A stretch of DNA of 64,000 nucleotides, taken from assembly GCF_008805035.1 (NCBI RefSeq), contig NZ_CP038018.1:1674001-1738000 (forward strand). Reading direction: 5' to 3'. Every line of letters starts with the position of its first letter. The first letter of the stretch is position 1. The notes beneath the pieces were generated by a model. That model ran no database searches. It saw nothing but the letters and a program-made list of their open reading frames with translations, and was not told where the DNA came from. The translations under genes and the position numbers were made by a program. The stretch is from Eikenella exigua. Lineage in GTDB: Bacteria; Pseudomonadota; Gammaproteobacteria; Burkholderiales; Neisseriaceae. Positions 9,018 through 18,480 of the stretch are shown in pieces.

Positions 9018-9027
9018 GACGCAAACC

Positions 9028-9058
9028 AAAAGGCTACCTGAAATTCAGGTAGCCTTTA
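9028..9058. terminator. Inverted DUS pair
   Basis: AAAAGGCTACCTGAA and TTCAGGTAGCCTTT abut to form a near-perfect hairpin 11 bases past the exonuclease stop. Confidence 0.7.
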
Positions 9059-9144
9059 TCAGATGCTTCTGCAATACACCCCAATAGACCGGCCATTCAT
9101 GCCAAGCAAAACCACCAGCCTCACCAATCCTTCACCTCCCCAAC

Positions 9145-9606
9145 ATGGATTTCCTCCTTGAACTCCTGCTCCGCCTAGTCTTCCTCCCCATAGAGGCGCT
9201 GTTTGAGTGGATACTGGAAAACACCTTCAGCCGATACCCAAAGCTCGCCTTCGGGCTTCTCTGCCTGTTTACGCCGTTGTGCCTTGCCCTCAGCTGGTGG
9301 CACTTCGGCACGCTGGTTTGGTATGCCTGGCTGCTTGCCCCGATAGCGTCCATGTTGCTGGCTCTGCCCATTATCTGCTTGTGGCATGCCGTCAGCTGTG
9401 TTCGGTTGCGGCACACTCCGCCCGTCGCCACCCCACCCCGAAAGCTGACAAACGTCGGAAACGCTGAGCCCAACCGATGCTGTGTCTGCTTAGAACAGCA
9501 GCAGATGGCTTTCAAGAGGCTACCTGAAAGCGTAAGCTGCAAACAGCTCAACCGCCGTGCAACGAAGTTTCAACGAAACTGCAATTTAAGCCTCACTTTC
9601 AGGTAG
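9145..9606 (+). CDS. Small membrane protein, uncertain
   Basis: An open frame of 153 codons. The first 90 residues are strongly hydrophobic, with about three membrane segments (FLLELLLRLVFLPIEALFEW, LAFGLLCLFTPLCLALSWW, WLLAPIASMLLALPIICLW), which looks like a real inner membrane protein. The rest is low-complexity, reads through one DUS and ends at a TAG inside another, so the C-terminus is probably not original and a frameshift near 9430 is possible. No family recognised. No convincing ribosome site. Confidence 0.4.
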   Translation: MDFLLELLLRLVFLPIEALFEWILENTFSRYPKLAFGLLCLFTPLCLALSWWHFGTLVWYAWLLAPIASMLLALPIICLWHAVSCVRLRHTPPVATPPRKLTNVGNAEPNRCCVCLEQQQMAFKRLPESVSCKQLNRRATKFQRNCNLSLTFR

Positions 9607-9633
9607 CCTTTAAAACATCCTATGTTCAGCCGC

Positions 9634-9642
9634 TGCTATAAT
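9634..9642 (+). promoter_or_regulatory. Extended -10 promoter of galU
   Basis: TGC-TATAAT, an extended -10 element, 35 bases before the galU ATG. No good -35 box is visible, which is normal for extended -10 promoters. Confidence 0.5.
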
Positions 9643-9676
9643 GCGGCATCTTTCCAACCTATACCGAAGCAAAACC

Positions 9677-10561
<885 letters not shown>

Positions 10562-10580
10562 TAATCAGCCCATTCTGTAT

Positions 10581-10620
10581 ATCAGGCTACCTGAGGCGAT
10601 GCTTTCAGGTAGCCTGATTT
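10581..10620. terminator. Inverted DUS pair
   Basis: ATCAGGCTACCTGA and TTTCAGGTAGCCTGAT form a 14-bp stem followed by TTT behind galU. Confidence 0.75.
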
Positions 10621-10641
10621 TGCATGTAGCACAAATTGGTT

Positions 10642-10650
10642 TGGTATAAT
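10642..10650 (+). promoter_or_regulatory. Extended -10 promoter of pit
   Basis: TGG-TATAAT, 76 bases before the ATG of the phosphate transporter. Confidence 0.45.
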
Positions 10651-10725
10651 TGCGCCGTTTGTTCGGCTGCAGCACGAATTGCTGCGGCTGCCGTATTCAA
10701 CATTTTGTTTGTAAAGATTTTCACC

Positions 10726-12306
10726 ATGGCCGGTTCTTCTGCCTCGCTGCGTTTGAAAAGCGTCAATTTCCTCGGTATGGCCTTGTTGTTCAGCGTGTCC
10801 TGCTATTTCATCTATTGGGGGCTAGGCTATATACAACATAACCATTCCGCGCTGTTTATTCTCGCGGCACTGTTCGGCATCTTTATGGCGTTCAATATCG
10901 GCGGCAACGATGTGGCCAACTCCTTTGGCACTTCGGTGGGCGCAGGCACGCTGAGCATCCCGCAGGCGCTGGCCGTGGCGGCGGTGTTTGAAGTGAGCGG
11001 CGCGATACTGGTTGGCGGCGGCGTTACCGATACCATCCGCAACGGCATCGTGGATTTGGGCAGCATGCCACTGGAACCTGTGCAATTTGTCCATATTATG
11101 ATGGCTGCACTGGCCGCCGCCTCGTTGTGGCTGCTGTTTGCCTCGCAAAAAGGCCTACCAGTATCCACCACGCATTCCATCATCGGCGGCATCGTGGGAG
11201 CAGCGATGGTTTTGGGCTTTTACAACAACGGTTTAGCTGGTTTGAATATGGTGCGCTGGGAAAAAATCGGCGAAATTGCCATTTCCTGGGTACTCTCGCC
11301 ACTCTTGGGCGGGGTAACTTCCTATTTGGTGTTTAAAAACATCAAAACCTATATCCTGGGCTACAACGTGGCTTCCAGCCGCCATGTGCAGCGCCTGCGC
11401 AAGCAGAAATTGGCCTACAAAAAAGAACACAAAACACGCTTCGAGCAGATGAGCGAATTGCAGCAGATGGCCTACACCGCCACCATCGTGCGTGATGCCC
11501 AGCTTTACAACGAAGGCAACTACCAGCCCGAAGAGCTGGTGTCCGACTACTATCGCGGCCTGCACGAAATCGACTGCCGTAAAGATGAAATCAACGCCTT
11601 CCGCGCCCTGCGCCTGTGGGTGCCGCTGGCAGGCGCAGTGGGCGGCATGGTAATGGCCGCGATGCTGCTGTTTAAAGGCTTGAAACACCTCAACTTAGGC
11701 CTGAGCACGCTGGATACCCTGTTAATCGTCGGCATGGTGGGCGCGGTATTGTGGATGGGCACGTTTGCCTACGCCCGCACCTTAAAAACCGGCGCCAACC
11801 TCGACCGCGCCACCTTCATTATGTTCAGCTGGCTGCAAGTATTCACCGCCTGCTGCTTCGCCTTCAGTCACGGCTCAAACGACATCGCCAACGCCATCGG
11901 CCCGTTTGCCGCCATCATGGACGTACTGCGCAGCGGCACCATCGGCAGCAGCGGCGACATTCCGCCGATTACTATGCTCACCTTCGGCGTGTCGCTGGTG
12001 GTGGGGCTGTGGTTTATCGGGCGGGAAGTGATTGCCACCGTGGGCGAAAACCTGGCCAAAATGCACCCCTCTTCCGGCTTCGTGGCCGAGCTCTCTGCCG
12101 CCACCGTCGTTATGCTGGCCTCCGCACTGGGGCTGCCCGTATCCAGCACCCACATCCTCGTTGGCGCCGTGCTCGGCATTGGGCTGGTAAACCGCAATGC
12201 CAACTGGCGGCTGATGAAACCAATCGCCTTAGCTTGGGTAATTACTGTGCCGGCCGCCGGCCTGCTGGCATCGATTTGCTTTATTGTGCTAAATGCGGTT
12301 TTCTGA
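10726..12306 (+). CDS. pit: Inorganic phosphate transporter, PiT family
   Basis: A 526-residue inner membrane protein with about 10-12 membrane segments in two halves, split by a hydrophilic cytoplasmic loop at about residues 210-300. Each half carries the PiT signature: FNIGGNDVANSFGTSVGAG near residue 58 and FSHGSNDIANAIGP near 380. Such proteins import phosphate, usually as a metal-phosphate complex driven by a cation gradient. A longer reading from 10636 would place the promoter inside the gene, so I start at the ATG of MAGSSASLRL. Whether sodium or protons drive it cannot be told. Confidence 0.9.
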   Translation: MAGSSASLRLKSVNFLGMALLFSVSCYFIYWGLGYIQHNHSALFILAALFGIFMAFNIGGNDVANSFGTSVGAGTLSIPQALAVAAVFEVSGAILVGGGVTDTIRNGIVDLGSMPLEPVQFVHIMMAALAAASLWLLFASQKGLPVSTTHSIIGGIVGAAMVLGFYNNGLAGLNMVRWEKIGEIAISWVLSPLLGGVTSYLVFKNIKTYILGYNVASSRHVQRLRKQKLAYKKEHKTRFEQMSELQQMAYTATIVRDAQLYNEGNYQPEELVSDYYRGLHEIDCRKDEINAFRALRLWVPLAGAVGGMVMAAMLLFKGLKHLNLGLSTLDTLLIVGMVGAVLWMGTFAYARTLKTGANLDRATFIMFSWLQVFTACCFAFSHGSNDIANAIGPFAAIMDVLRSGTIGSSGDIPPITMLTFGVSLVVGLWFIGREVIATVGENLAKMHPSSGFVAELSAATVVMLASALGLPVSSTHILVGAVLGIGLVNRNANWRLMKPIALAWVITVPAAGLLASICFIVLNAVF

Positions 12307-12362
12307 TTAAAGGCTACCTGAAAAACAGCTTCTATAAGCTTCAGGTAACCTTTTAGTTGTGC

Positions 12363-12434
12363 TAGGCTACCTGAAAGCGTCAGCCTCAACGGAGTAGAAA
12401 CATAGCGTAGCAGCGTTTCTGCGAAGCTAAAACT
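12363..12434. repeat. DUS-linked intergenic repeat, diverged copy
   Basis: AGGCTACCTGAAAGCGTCAGC is followed about 30 bases on by TTTCTGCGAAGCTAAAAC. It is a diverged relative of the repeat at 17323 and 62543. Confidence 0.4.
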
Positions 12435-12501
12435 TAATTGGGAAACATCCGCAAGCCTGCCAGCTATCTTACCGACATCTCTCCGGGAAGAAGGGATAGC
12501 T

Positions 12502-12875
12502 ATGCCTGCAGACGAATTTGCCAAAAATCTCTATCTGGGAAAGCTGAAATTTCTCAAATCTTGTTTTGAACAACAGCCGGCCTACCCCCCCCCAGCACAG
12601 TAAATACCAAAATAAAAACCCTGCTGCTTAACGATAGCCAAACCGAATAGCTTAAAGAAACAATCAACACCCTGCTGGATGATGTGTTCTACACCATATC
12701 GTTAGGATTGGATGGCGAATGTGCGATAGGAAACATTCAACAAACTTACAAAATTTATGACACACAAGACCGCCTCATTTCCGATTGCGGCAAACTGGAA
12801 ATAAGTGCAGGCGATTATTTCAATGACCGTAAATACGAGAAAGAGATAAAACGAATCAGGGGAATAACAGAATAA
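12502..12875 (+). pseudogene. Broken hypothetical gene with a C9 tract
   Basis: ATG 12502 opens MPADEFAKNLYLGKLKFLKS and continues to a run of nine C at about 12584-12592, after which the frame stops. Adding one C restores a frame running to 12875 (through TLLDDVFYTISLGLDGEC, then QTYKIYDTQDRLISDCGKL) except for a single in-frame TAG near 12648. So the gene has one frameshift and one nonsense codon. The 63-codon 3' part can be read alone from GTG 12684. No family recognised. The C tract could be phase-variable, but the extra nonsense codon argues for decay. Confidence 0.5.
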
Positions 12876-12920
12876 TCTTTAGGCATTCCCTTGAAGATTG
12901 GCTTTTGGGCTGCCGGAAGT

Positions 12921-12963
12921 TTTCAGGTAGCCTTCTAGATGATTAAAGAGGCTACCTGAAAAA
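12921..12963. repeat. Inverted DUS pair
   Basis: TTTTCAGGTAGCCTT and GAGGCTACCTGAAAAA around a loop of about 15 bases, between the broken gene and secB, which converge. Confidence 0.6.
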
Positions 12964-12992
12964 TAAACAGCCTCTTTGTGCAAAACGCAAAA

Positions 12993-13021
12993 CAGGCTAT
13001 GGCATTTCCTACCATAGCCTG
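12993..13021 (-). terminator. Terminator of secB
   Basis: CAGGCTATGG pairs with CCATAGCCTG around a 9-base loop; on the minus strand it is followed by TTTTG. Confidence 0.7.
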
Positions 13022-13041
13022 CTTGCCTTATTGACCTCGAA

Positions 13042-13503
13042 TTAAGCGTTACCGGCAGCCGGAGCGTTGGCAGCGGCTTGTTGCTGTTCGTACATGGCTT
13101 CGAAGTTGATCGGCATCAATACCACGGGCGGGAAGCCGGCGCGGGTGATGCAGGAAGACACAGCTTCGCGGGCGTAGGGATAGAGGATGTTCGGGCAGGC
13201 AATGCCGAGCAATACTTTCACATCTTGCTCCGGAATGTTTGCCAAACGGAAAATGCCGCTCTGTGCCACTTCGTTCAGGAACAATACTTTGCCATCAGGC
13301 AACTTGGCGGTGACGGTTACGGTAACGGTTACTTCGTGGTGTTCTTCTTCCAGTTTCTTAGAATCGGTGTGCACTTGGATTTCCACGTTCGGAGCATCCT
13401 GGCCGAGAAATACTTCCGGTGCGTGCGGCACTTCCAAAGACAAATCTTTTACATACAGTCTTTCTACATTGAAAATCGGTTGCTGTTGTTCTTGTTCGCT
13501 CAT
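13042..13503 (-). CDS. secB: Protein-export chaperone SecB
   Basis: A 153-residue SecB. This cytoplasmic tetrameric chaperone keeps precursors unfolded and delivers them to SecA for Sec export. Family hallmarks seen are FNVERLYVKDLSLEVPHAP at residues 11-29, the beta-strand region EVTVTVTVTAKLPDG near 57-71, and ILYPYAREAVSSCITRAGFP near 107-126. The C-terminal tail (QQQAAANAPAAGNA) is the usual disordered end. AGGAG precedes the ATG. It is a single-gene unit with its own terminator. Confidence 0.95.
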   Translation of the reverse strand: MSEQEQQQPIFNVERLYVKDLSLEVPHAPEVFLGQDAPNVEIQVHTDSKKLEEEHHEVTVTVTVTAKLPDGKVLFLNEVAQSGIFRLANIPEQDVKVLLGIACPNILYPYAREAVSSCITRAGFPPVVLMPINFEAMYEQQQAAANAPAAGNA

Positions 13504-13656
13504 GGTTTACTCCTGAGAAGGGGGTGAAAAAGTCAAAATGGAGATATGGCGGATTGATCCGCTATAAACCACATTAGGCTACCTGAAAATGCTCTACTTT
13601 GCCAGCTTTTCCTTGTGAGATAAGGTATTCGGCAGCTTTCCCGTTGCATTTGCCGA

Positions 13657-15132
13657 TTATTGAGCGGGTACGGTTTGAACGTTATCCAATCTATCGGCAT
13701 CATGCACAATCCGGCGCACCATGGCATCCATATCGGGCAGGTAGCCGCCGGAACGGTGGTTGTTAATAATCACCACCACAGCCAGCCTGCGCCCATTGGG
13801 TGGCAACCAGTAGCCGGCCAACGCACGCACATCGCGCAGCGTACCTGTTTTCATACGCAGCGAGCGGCCTAGCTGACGGAAGCGGCCACGCAGGGTACCG
13901 TCGGTACCGGCAATCGGCAGGGTGTGAATGAAAGTATCACGGAAGGGGGAGCGGTAGGCCTGAAACAGCATGCTGCCGAGAAAACGGGCAGTAAGCCGCT
14001 CACGGCGGGAAAGGCCGGAGCCGTTTTCCAACACCAGCGCTTCGTCATCCAATCCGGCAGAAACCAGCTGCCGCCGCACAGCGGCCTCGGCATTCTGTAC
14101 GCTGTGCGGTCCGTTTGCCTGGTGGCCAAGCGTGAGAAAAACGCTGCGTGCAATCAGATTGTTAGAATGTTTGTTCATATCGGTCAGCACTTCGCCTAAC
14201 GGTTTGGAAAAGTGCGTGGCCAAGATGCGGCTGTTGCTAGGGGCAGCTCCCCGACCAAAACCATAGAGACCACCTAAGCCCTGGGCAAGCCAATAGCCGC
14301 GAAAACTTTCTTCGGCAAAGCGAGGGGCATCGAACAAATTGATGAACATTTTCTCGCCCATACATGCAGCAGGCAGGCGACCGCGGAATACCAACACGCC
14401 GTTTTCAAATTTGGCGGAAACATGATTGGAAAGTTTGCCGCAGCGGCCATCGGTTTCGGTAAGTTGGCTGAGGTCGGTTTGGATGCCGTAGAGTGGCGGA
14501 TTGAGCAAGAAAACAGGCTGTCCGGCTTCATTGCGGGCGGCAGTAATCCAAAGGGCTTTGTAAGCAATCATGTGTGGATCAGGCGGCACAACAAAGCTTT
14601 CGCCTGCGTCATTTTCAAAACCTTCAGCACTAGCAAGGCCACCCCAAACACGCCGATCCAGCACCACTTTGCCATTTAACGACAAGATGCCCTGCCGCAC
14701 TAGCTGCTGTTGCATATCCAAGAGATCGGGCTGGTCGAAGGCAGGGTTGCCACTGCCCACCCAGTATAAATCACCTTGTAGTGCACCATTAGCCACCGTA
14801 CCACTGCTGCGCCATTGGGTTTGCCAGCGGTAATCAACGCCCAATGCGCGCAAGGCTGCAAAGGTGATAACCAGTTTCATGGTGGAGGCGGGATTCATGG
14901 AAACATCGGCCCGGTGCGCTAGCAACACTTCACCGCTGTCGAGGTCTTGCACATAAACGGCCGCCTCTTCCGGCGGGATACGTCCGAAATCGATGGCAAA
15001 GGCTACCTGAAAATAAAAGGATAAAGCAAATGCCAACAGCAGGCGGAAGTGGTGTGTGCAGAGGAGTAGAAGTTTTTCCAGCATAATATTATTTTTAATA
15101 AAATATTTTCCAGCAGACAAATTTTGCTCCAT
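13657..15132 (-). CDS. dacB: D-alanyl-D-alanine carboxypeptidase/endopeptidase (PBP4 type)
   Basis: A 491-residue penicillin-binding protein of the S13 family acting in the periplasm on peptidoglycan peptides. The motifs are SxxK as STMK at residues 83-86, SxN in NKHSNNLIARS, and KTG in MKTGTLRDVRALAGYW near the C-terminus. The leader (LLLLCTHHFRLLLAFALSFY) is a signal peptide, and its cleavage region is partly encoded by a DUS (FQVAFA). The start is uncertain: ATG 15130-15132 has GGTGGG too close, while ATG 15082-15084 has no ribosome site. The shorter form would still hold the signal peptide. Confidence 0.88.
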   Translation of the reverse strand: MEQNLSAGKYFIKNNIMLEKLLLLCTHHFRLLLAFALSFYFQVAFAIDFGRIPPEEAAVYVQDLDSGEVLLAHRADVSMNPASTMKLVITFAALRALGVDYRWQTQWRSSGTVANGALQGDLYWVGSGNPAFDQPDLLDMQQQLVRQGILSLNGKVVLDRRVWGGLASAEGFENDAGESFVVPPDPHMIAYKALWITAARNEAGQPVFLLNPPLYGIQTDLSQLTETDGRCGKLSNHVSAKFENGVLVFRGRLPAACMGEKMFINLFDAPRFAEESFRGYWLAQGLGGLYGFGRGAAPSNSRILATHFSKPLGEVLTDMNKHSNNLIARSVFLTLGHQANGPHSVQNAEAAVRRQLVSAGLDDEALVLENGSGLSRRERLTARFLGSMLFQAYRSPFRDTFIHTLPIAGTDGTLRGRFRQLGRSLRMKTGTLRDVRALAGYWLPPNGRRLAVVVIINNHRSGGYLPDMDAMVRRIVHDADRLDNVQTVPAQ

Positions 15133-15206
15133 CCCACCTGCATTAGCAATGGGAAATTGTTGGCAAGCAGCTATTTCTGCATTCCCCTAGTTACAAGTAA
15201 TGCATA

Positions 15207-15241
15207 CAAAAAACCGGACTTTGTATAAAGTCCGGTTTTTT
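15207..15241. terminator. Strong bidirectional terminator after rmpM
   Basis: AAAAAACCGGACTTT pairs with AAAGTCCGGTTTTTT around a short loop, with A and T runs on both sides. It ends rmpM on the minus strand. Confidence 0.85.
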
Positions 15242-15266
15242 GTATTAAATGCTAATTGGATAACGA

Positions 15267-15956
15267 TTACTGAGCAGGTTGCTCAACCAAAGTACGGATG
15301 CGAACGTCTACACGACGATCCGGCTCGATACATGCAATCAGAGCACTGCGTTTGCGGGCAGCAGAAACACGACGACCCAAGTTGCGAACTTCTTGCTGAC
15401 ACTGCTCAGTCATCTTAGCTTGAGATTCACCCAAACCAACAGCAGAGATTTTCTCAGCCGGTACGCCACGGCCAACTAGGTACTCGCTAACAGTGTTAGC
15501 ACGACGCTCAGACAGGCGTTGGTTGTAGGCATCGCTACCCATGAAGTCGGTGTTACCCTCAACACGTACAGATTGTACGTTGCTGCCGGTCAAGCGCTGA
15601 GCCAGCTCATCCAAAGTAGTGCGAGCCTCGGGACGCAGGTTGAATTTGTCAAAACCAAACAGGAAGTTGGATGACAAGGACACCAGCTCTTCACGTACTT
15701 GCGGTTCGGTAGGAGGAGCTTCTGGCTGACGGTCGCCACACTCTACTAGACCCAAGCGATCCACTTCAGCATTCAAGAAGCTGTTTTCCCAGCATTCGTG
15801 AGCACCTTTGGGCTCATAGTTGGAGCGAACTACTTCGCGAGACTGCTCGCTGATAGTGTAGCCATATTTTTCATTATTGAAGCTGCTGTCCGCCATGGCG
15901 GCACCGGAAGCAACCAAGGCCAAGAACAAAGCGCCTAATTTAAGCTGTTTGGTCAT
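15267..15956 (-). CDS. rmpM: Outer membrane protein RmpM (OmpA C-like)
   Basis: A 229-residue homologue of neisserial RmpM (class 4 protein, PIII). It has a signal peptide MTKQLKLGALFLALVASGAA, a short N-terminal region with a conserved Cys pair context (ECWENSF, VECGD), and an OmpA-like peptidoglycan-binding domain from about residue 95 (SSNFLFGFDKFNLRPEA, then NTDFMGSDAYNQRLSERRA). In Neisseria RmpM ties porins and other outer membrane proteins to peptidoglycan. The C-terminal IACIEPDRRVDVRIRTL block is nearly the same as in Neisseria. The ribosome site is GAGGGAA. Confidence 0.92.
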   Translation of the reverse strand: MTKQLKLGALFLALVASGAAMADSSFNNEKYGYTISEQSREVVRSNYEPKGAHECWENSFLNAEVDRLGLVECGDRQPEAPPTEPQVREELVSLSSNFLFGFDKFNLRPEARTTLDELAQRLTGSNVQSVRVEGNTDFMGSDAYNQRLSERRANTVSEYLVGRGVPAEKISAVGLGESQAKMTEQCQQEVRNLGRRVSAARKRSALIACIEPDRRVDVRIRTLVEQPAQ

Positions 15957-16399
15957 GTTATTCCCTCATCAAAAAGTTTGTTATGCGTAGACCTGGGAAG
16001 CTTTACAGCATACCGGTCTTCACAAAAATCACCATATACGGACCGCCCAGATACTGCGGTAATCCAAATATATTCGGGGTATCACTATAAAAAACCGTGC
16101 CCGAACTGTCAATAAGGAATTGGCTACCCGCCACACGGGCGCCTCCGTTTCCTACGTACCCAATCATGCCCAAAATTACCCTTACTGTCAGCAGTATAAT
16201 GGCAAAAGAAAGGGTTATTTCTCTGTAAGTTGTTAAAAAACAACAAATCCCATCGCAAATTACCAGCACACGGCAAAATAATGCTGGCAGGTCATGCTAC
16301 CATCCAATCTTTATCGGTTTCAGGCGAAACCGGTGATTTCTGTGGCACTTCGTCGACCGGCTTGTCGCATAAATCCGACAAACACCACTTGGATACATC
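15957..16399. other. Intergenic stretch between rmpM and the cysB remnant
   Basis: An AT-rich 440-base stretch holding the rmpM upstream region. A minus-strand open frame of 88 codons (16003-16269) has one hydrophobic segment (ITLSFAIILLTVRVILGMIG) but no recognisable family and only a GTG start, so I do not call it a gene. A small hairpin, ATCGGTTTC/GAAACCGGT, lies at about 16313-16336. Confidence 0.4.
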
Positions 16400-17246
16400 A
16401 TGAAACTGCGACAACCGCGCTATTTTCTAGAGATTACCGCTGCAATCTGAATATTCCGGAGGTGGTAGAAATTTTTTCACTTCCCAGCCGGTCATTTCCA
16501 AACAAATAAAACTTTTAGAAGACGAGCTGGGCAAGCAGCTGTTTGTGCAGCACGGCAAGCGCATTGTGGCAGTTACGCTGCTGAGGCAGGCCGTACTAGG
16601 GATTGCCGAGCGCATCTTCCTCAAGGTGCAGAGCATCCGCAGCATCGGCACTGAACTTGCCGAGCAGGATAGTGGCTAAATGATTGCCTACGCCTTAGGC
16701 ACGGCATGTGTTGCCACCGTTAGTGGCCGATAGCTTAGCCGATTTCACCATCAATTCGGAGGGGATGCGCGTCATTCCAAGTTGCGTCACATCAGTACGG
16801 GCTTGGAACCGCTGCGTATTGGTACCGCAGGGGCACGCGCTAACGGGCAAAGTTGCATCAACCTAGTAAATTTGTCGTCCGCACCGCTCATCGGTTACAC
16901 CGATGCCGAACAGGATGCGGCATTGTAGCAAGCCTTCACTGACAGCAGGTTGGCTTTGCCACAGGTGGCACTTTCCAGCATGAATGAGGGCATGATTAAA
17001 ACTTATGTGCGCACCGGTTGGGAGCTTCTAGCCGATACCGCCTACGATCCGCAGCGCGATGCCGATTTGGTTTGCCTGCCGGCCGACCATCTGTTTAAGC
17101 CGTCGTTTACTTATATTGTGGTGCGGCAGGATGCCTACCTACGCAATTATGCCTACGACTTTATGCAGCTCTACCTGCCCAGCCTCACCCGCGACCGCAT
17201 TGAGCAGGCGCTATACGAGCCCATCCGCGAAGACTTCTCGATTTGA
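16400..17246 (+). pseudogene. cysB: Decayed cysB (LysR-type regulator of sulfur assimilation)
   Basis: The opening MKLRQPRYFLEI matches the start of neisserial CysB. Pieces in shifting frames follow: SKQIKLLEDELGKQLF and GKRIVAVT from the helix-turn-helix and linker region, then the last 98 codons (16950-17246) with VRTGWELLADTAYDPQRDAD and AYLRNYAYDFMQLYLPSLT. Several stops and frameshifts break it, and part of the ligand-binding domain is missing. CysB normally activates cysteine biosynthesis genes in response to N-acetylserine. The remnant cannot make a full regulator. Confidence 0.8.
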
Positions 17247-17322
17247 TGGTTGGCTGTTTCACTTCAGCCTTGCACAAGTCAGGTCGAAGCCAATGCTTTC
17301 AGGTAGCCTGTTACCCATACTC

Positions 17323-17376
17323 CAGGCTACCTGAAACGATGTCTTGGCAAAGCTAAGGCTGAGTTTCTGCAAAGCC
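17323..17376. repeat. DUS-anchored repeat, copy A
   Basis: About 54 bases starting with a DUS and continuing CGATGTCTTGGCAAAGC, AAGGCTGAG, TTTCTGCAAAGC. It matches the copy at 62543-62597 with about six differences. Confidence 0.65.
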
Positions 17377-17414
17377 CAAACGCAAGCTTCACCAAAATTA
17401 AAACCGGATTCCTT

Positions 17415-17420
17415 TATAAT
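17415..17420 (+). promoter_or_regulatory. Probable -10 box of mtgA
   Basis: TATAAT 30 bases before the mtgA ATG. No clear -35 element. Confidence 0.35.
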
Positions 17421-17449
17421 CGCCCCGTCTTATCATTATCGATTTGCCG

Positions 17450-18220
17450 ATGGATACCCCGTCTCCCGAACTCGTTTCCAGCCCCACCCCCCAGCCCGTA
17501 CCCGCCGCACCGCCCGCCAAAAAACGCCCCGGCCTGCTGCGCCGTTGGTTTAAGCGCCTAGTGTGGAGCATCATTCTCTTGCTGCTGGGCTTTCACCTGT
17601 TGGTTTTTCTGCTCTTAGCTTATTGGAAAGGCCAGCCCGTGCACACCAGCGCCTTTATGCTGCGCCACAACCTCTCCACCTTTTCCCGCGTGCAGCAAAC
17701 CTGGGTGGACGACAGCCAAATTGCCCGCGTGGTGAAACAGGCGGCCATCGCCAGCGAAGACGCCCAGTTCAGCAACCACGACGGCTTCGACTGGAACGGC
17801 ATCGAACACGCCATGCGCCGCAACCAGCGCAGCGGCACCATCCGCGCCGGCGGCTCTACCATCAGCCAACAGCTGGCCAAAAACCTGTTTCTGTTTGCCG
17901 AACGCTCTTATGTGCGCAAAGCCGAAGAAGCCGTGATTACCGTGATGATGGAAAGCATGTGGAACAAAGAGCGCATCCTCACCGTGTATCTGAACGTGGC
18001 CGAATTCGGCGAAGGCATTTATGGCATCGAAGCCGCCGCCCAGCATTATTACCACAAGCCGGCATCCCGCCTGCGCGCCGGTGAAGCTGCTTCCCTCATC
18101 GCCATGCTGCCCAACCCCAAATACTTCCAGCAACACCGCAACGACCGCCGCCTGCGCAATAAAACCCGCATCATCCTGCGCCGCATGGGCAGCGCCGATT
18201 TGCCGCCAGACGAAAAGTAG
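17450..18220 (+). CDS. mtgA: Monofunctional peptidoglycan glycosyltransferase MtgA
   Basis: A 256-residue GT51 enzyme that polymerises lipid II into glycan strands at the inner membrane. A proline-rich N-terminus is followed by one membrane anchor (LVWSIILLLLGFHLLVFLLL). The catalytic Glu lies in IASEDAQFSNHDGFD, and the GGSTISQQLAKNLFL and GKGIY-like EGIYGIEAAAQHYY motifs follow. A TTG two codons upstream could also start the frame; the ATG at 17450 is preferred. No penicillin-binding domain is attached, which is normal for MtgA. Confidence 0.93.
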   Translation: MDTPSPELVSSPTPQPVPAAPPAKKRPGLLRRWFKRLVWSIILLLLGFHLLVFLLLAYWKGQPVHTSAFMLRHNLSTFSRVQQTWVDDSQIARVVKQAAIASEDAQFSNHDGFDWNGIEHAMRRNQRSGTIRAGGSTISQQLAKNLFLFAERSYVRKAEEAVITVMMESMWNKERILTVYLNVAEFGEGIYGIEAAAQHYYHKPASRLRAGEAASLIAMLPNPKYFQQHRNDRRLRNKTRIILRRMGSADLPPDEK

Positions 18221-18235
18221 TTTGTGTCTATTATT

Positions 18236-18280
18236 AAAGGCTACCTGAAAAACCCATTCCGTTTTTCAGGTAGCCTTTAA
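18236..18280. terminator. Inverted DUS pair
   Basis: AAAGGCTACCTGAAAAA and TTTTTCAGGTAGCCTTTA around a loop of about 10 bases, just after mtgA. Confidence 0.75.
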
Positions 18281-18480
18281 GCTGTGTAGTACCGCTTGGT
18301 GAGATATGCTGCCGTACCAAACTGCCACAGTTTTCAGGTAGCCTGCCGCAGGAAATAGAGCAGTCGCTGTAAAGTGATGCAATTTGCTTTACAATCCTAT
18401 CGCAGGTAAAGTGATTCGGTCTGCAAAGAATTGGCGGCGGCAATCCTGCCCGGCCGCCAGCAACTAAAAGGAGTGGCAAA

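Noticed and set aside
12684..12875. 63-codon frame as an independent small gene
   Set aside because: It is better explained as the 3' part of the broken gene that starts at 12502.
16003..16269. 88-codon minus-strand frame with one hydrophobic segment
   Set aside because: Only a GTG start, no ribosome site, no family. Kept as a note in the intergenic entry.
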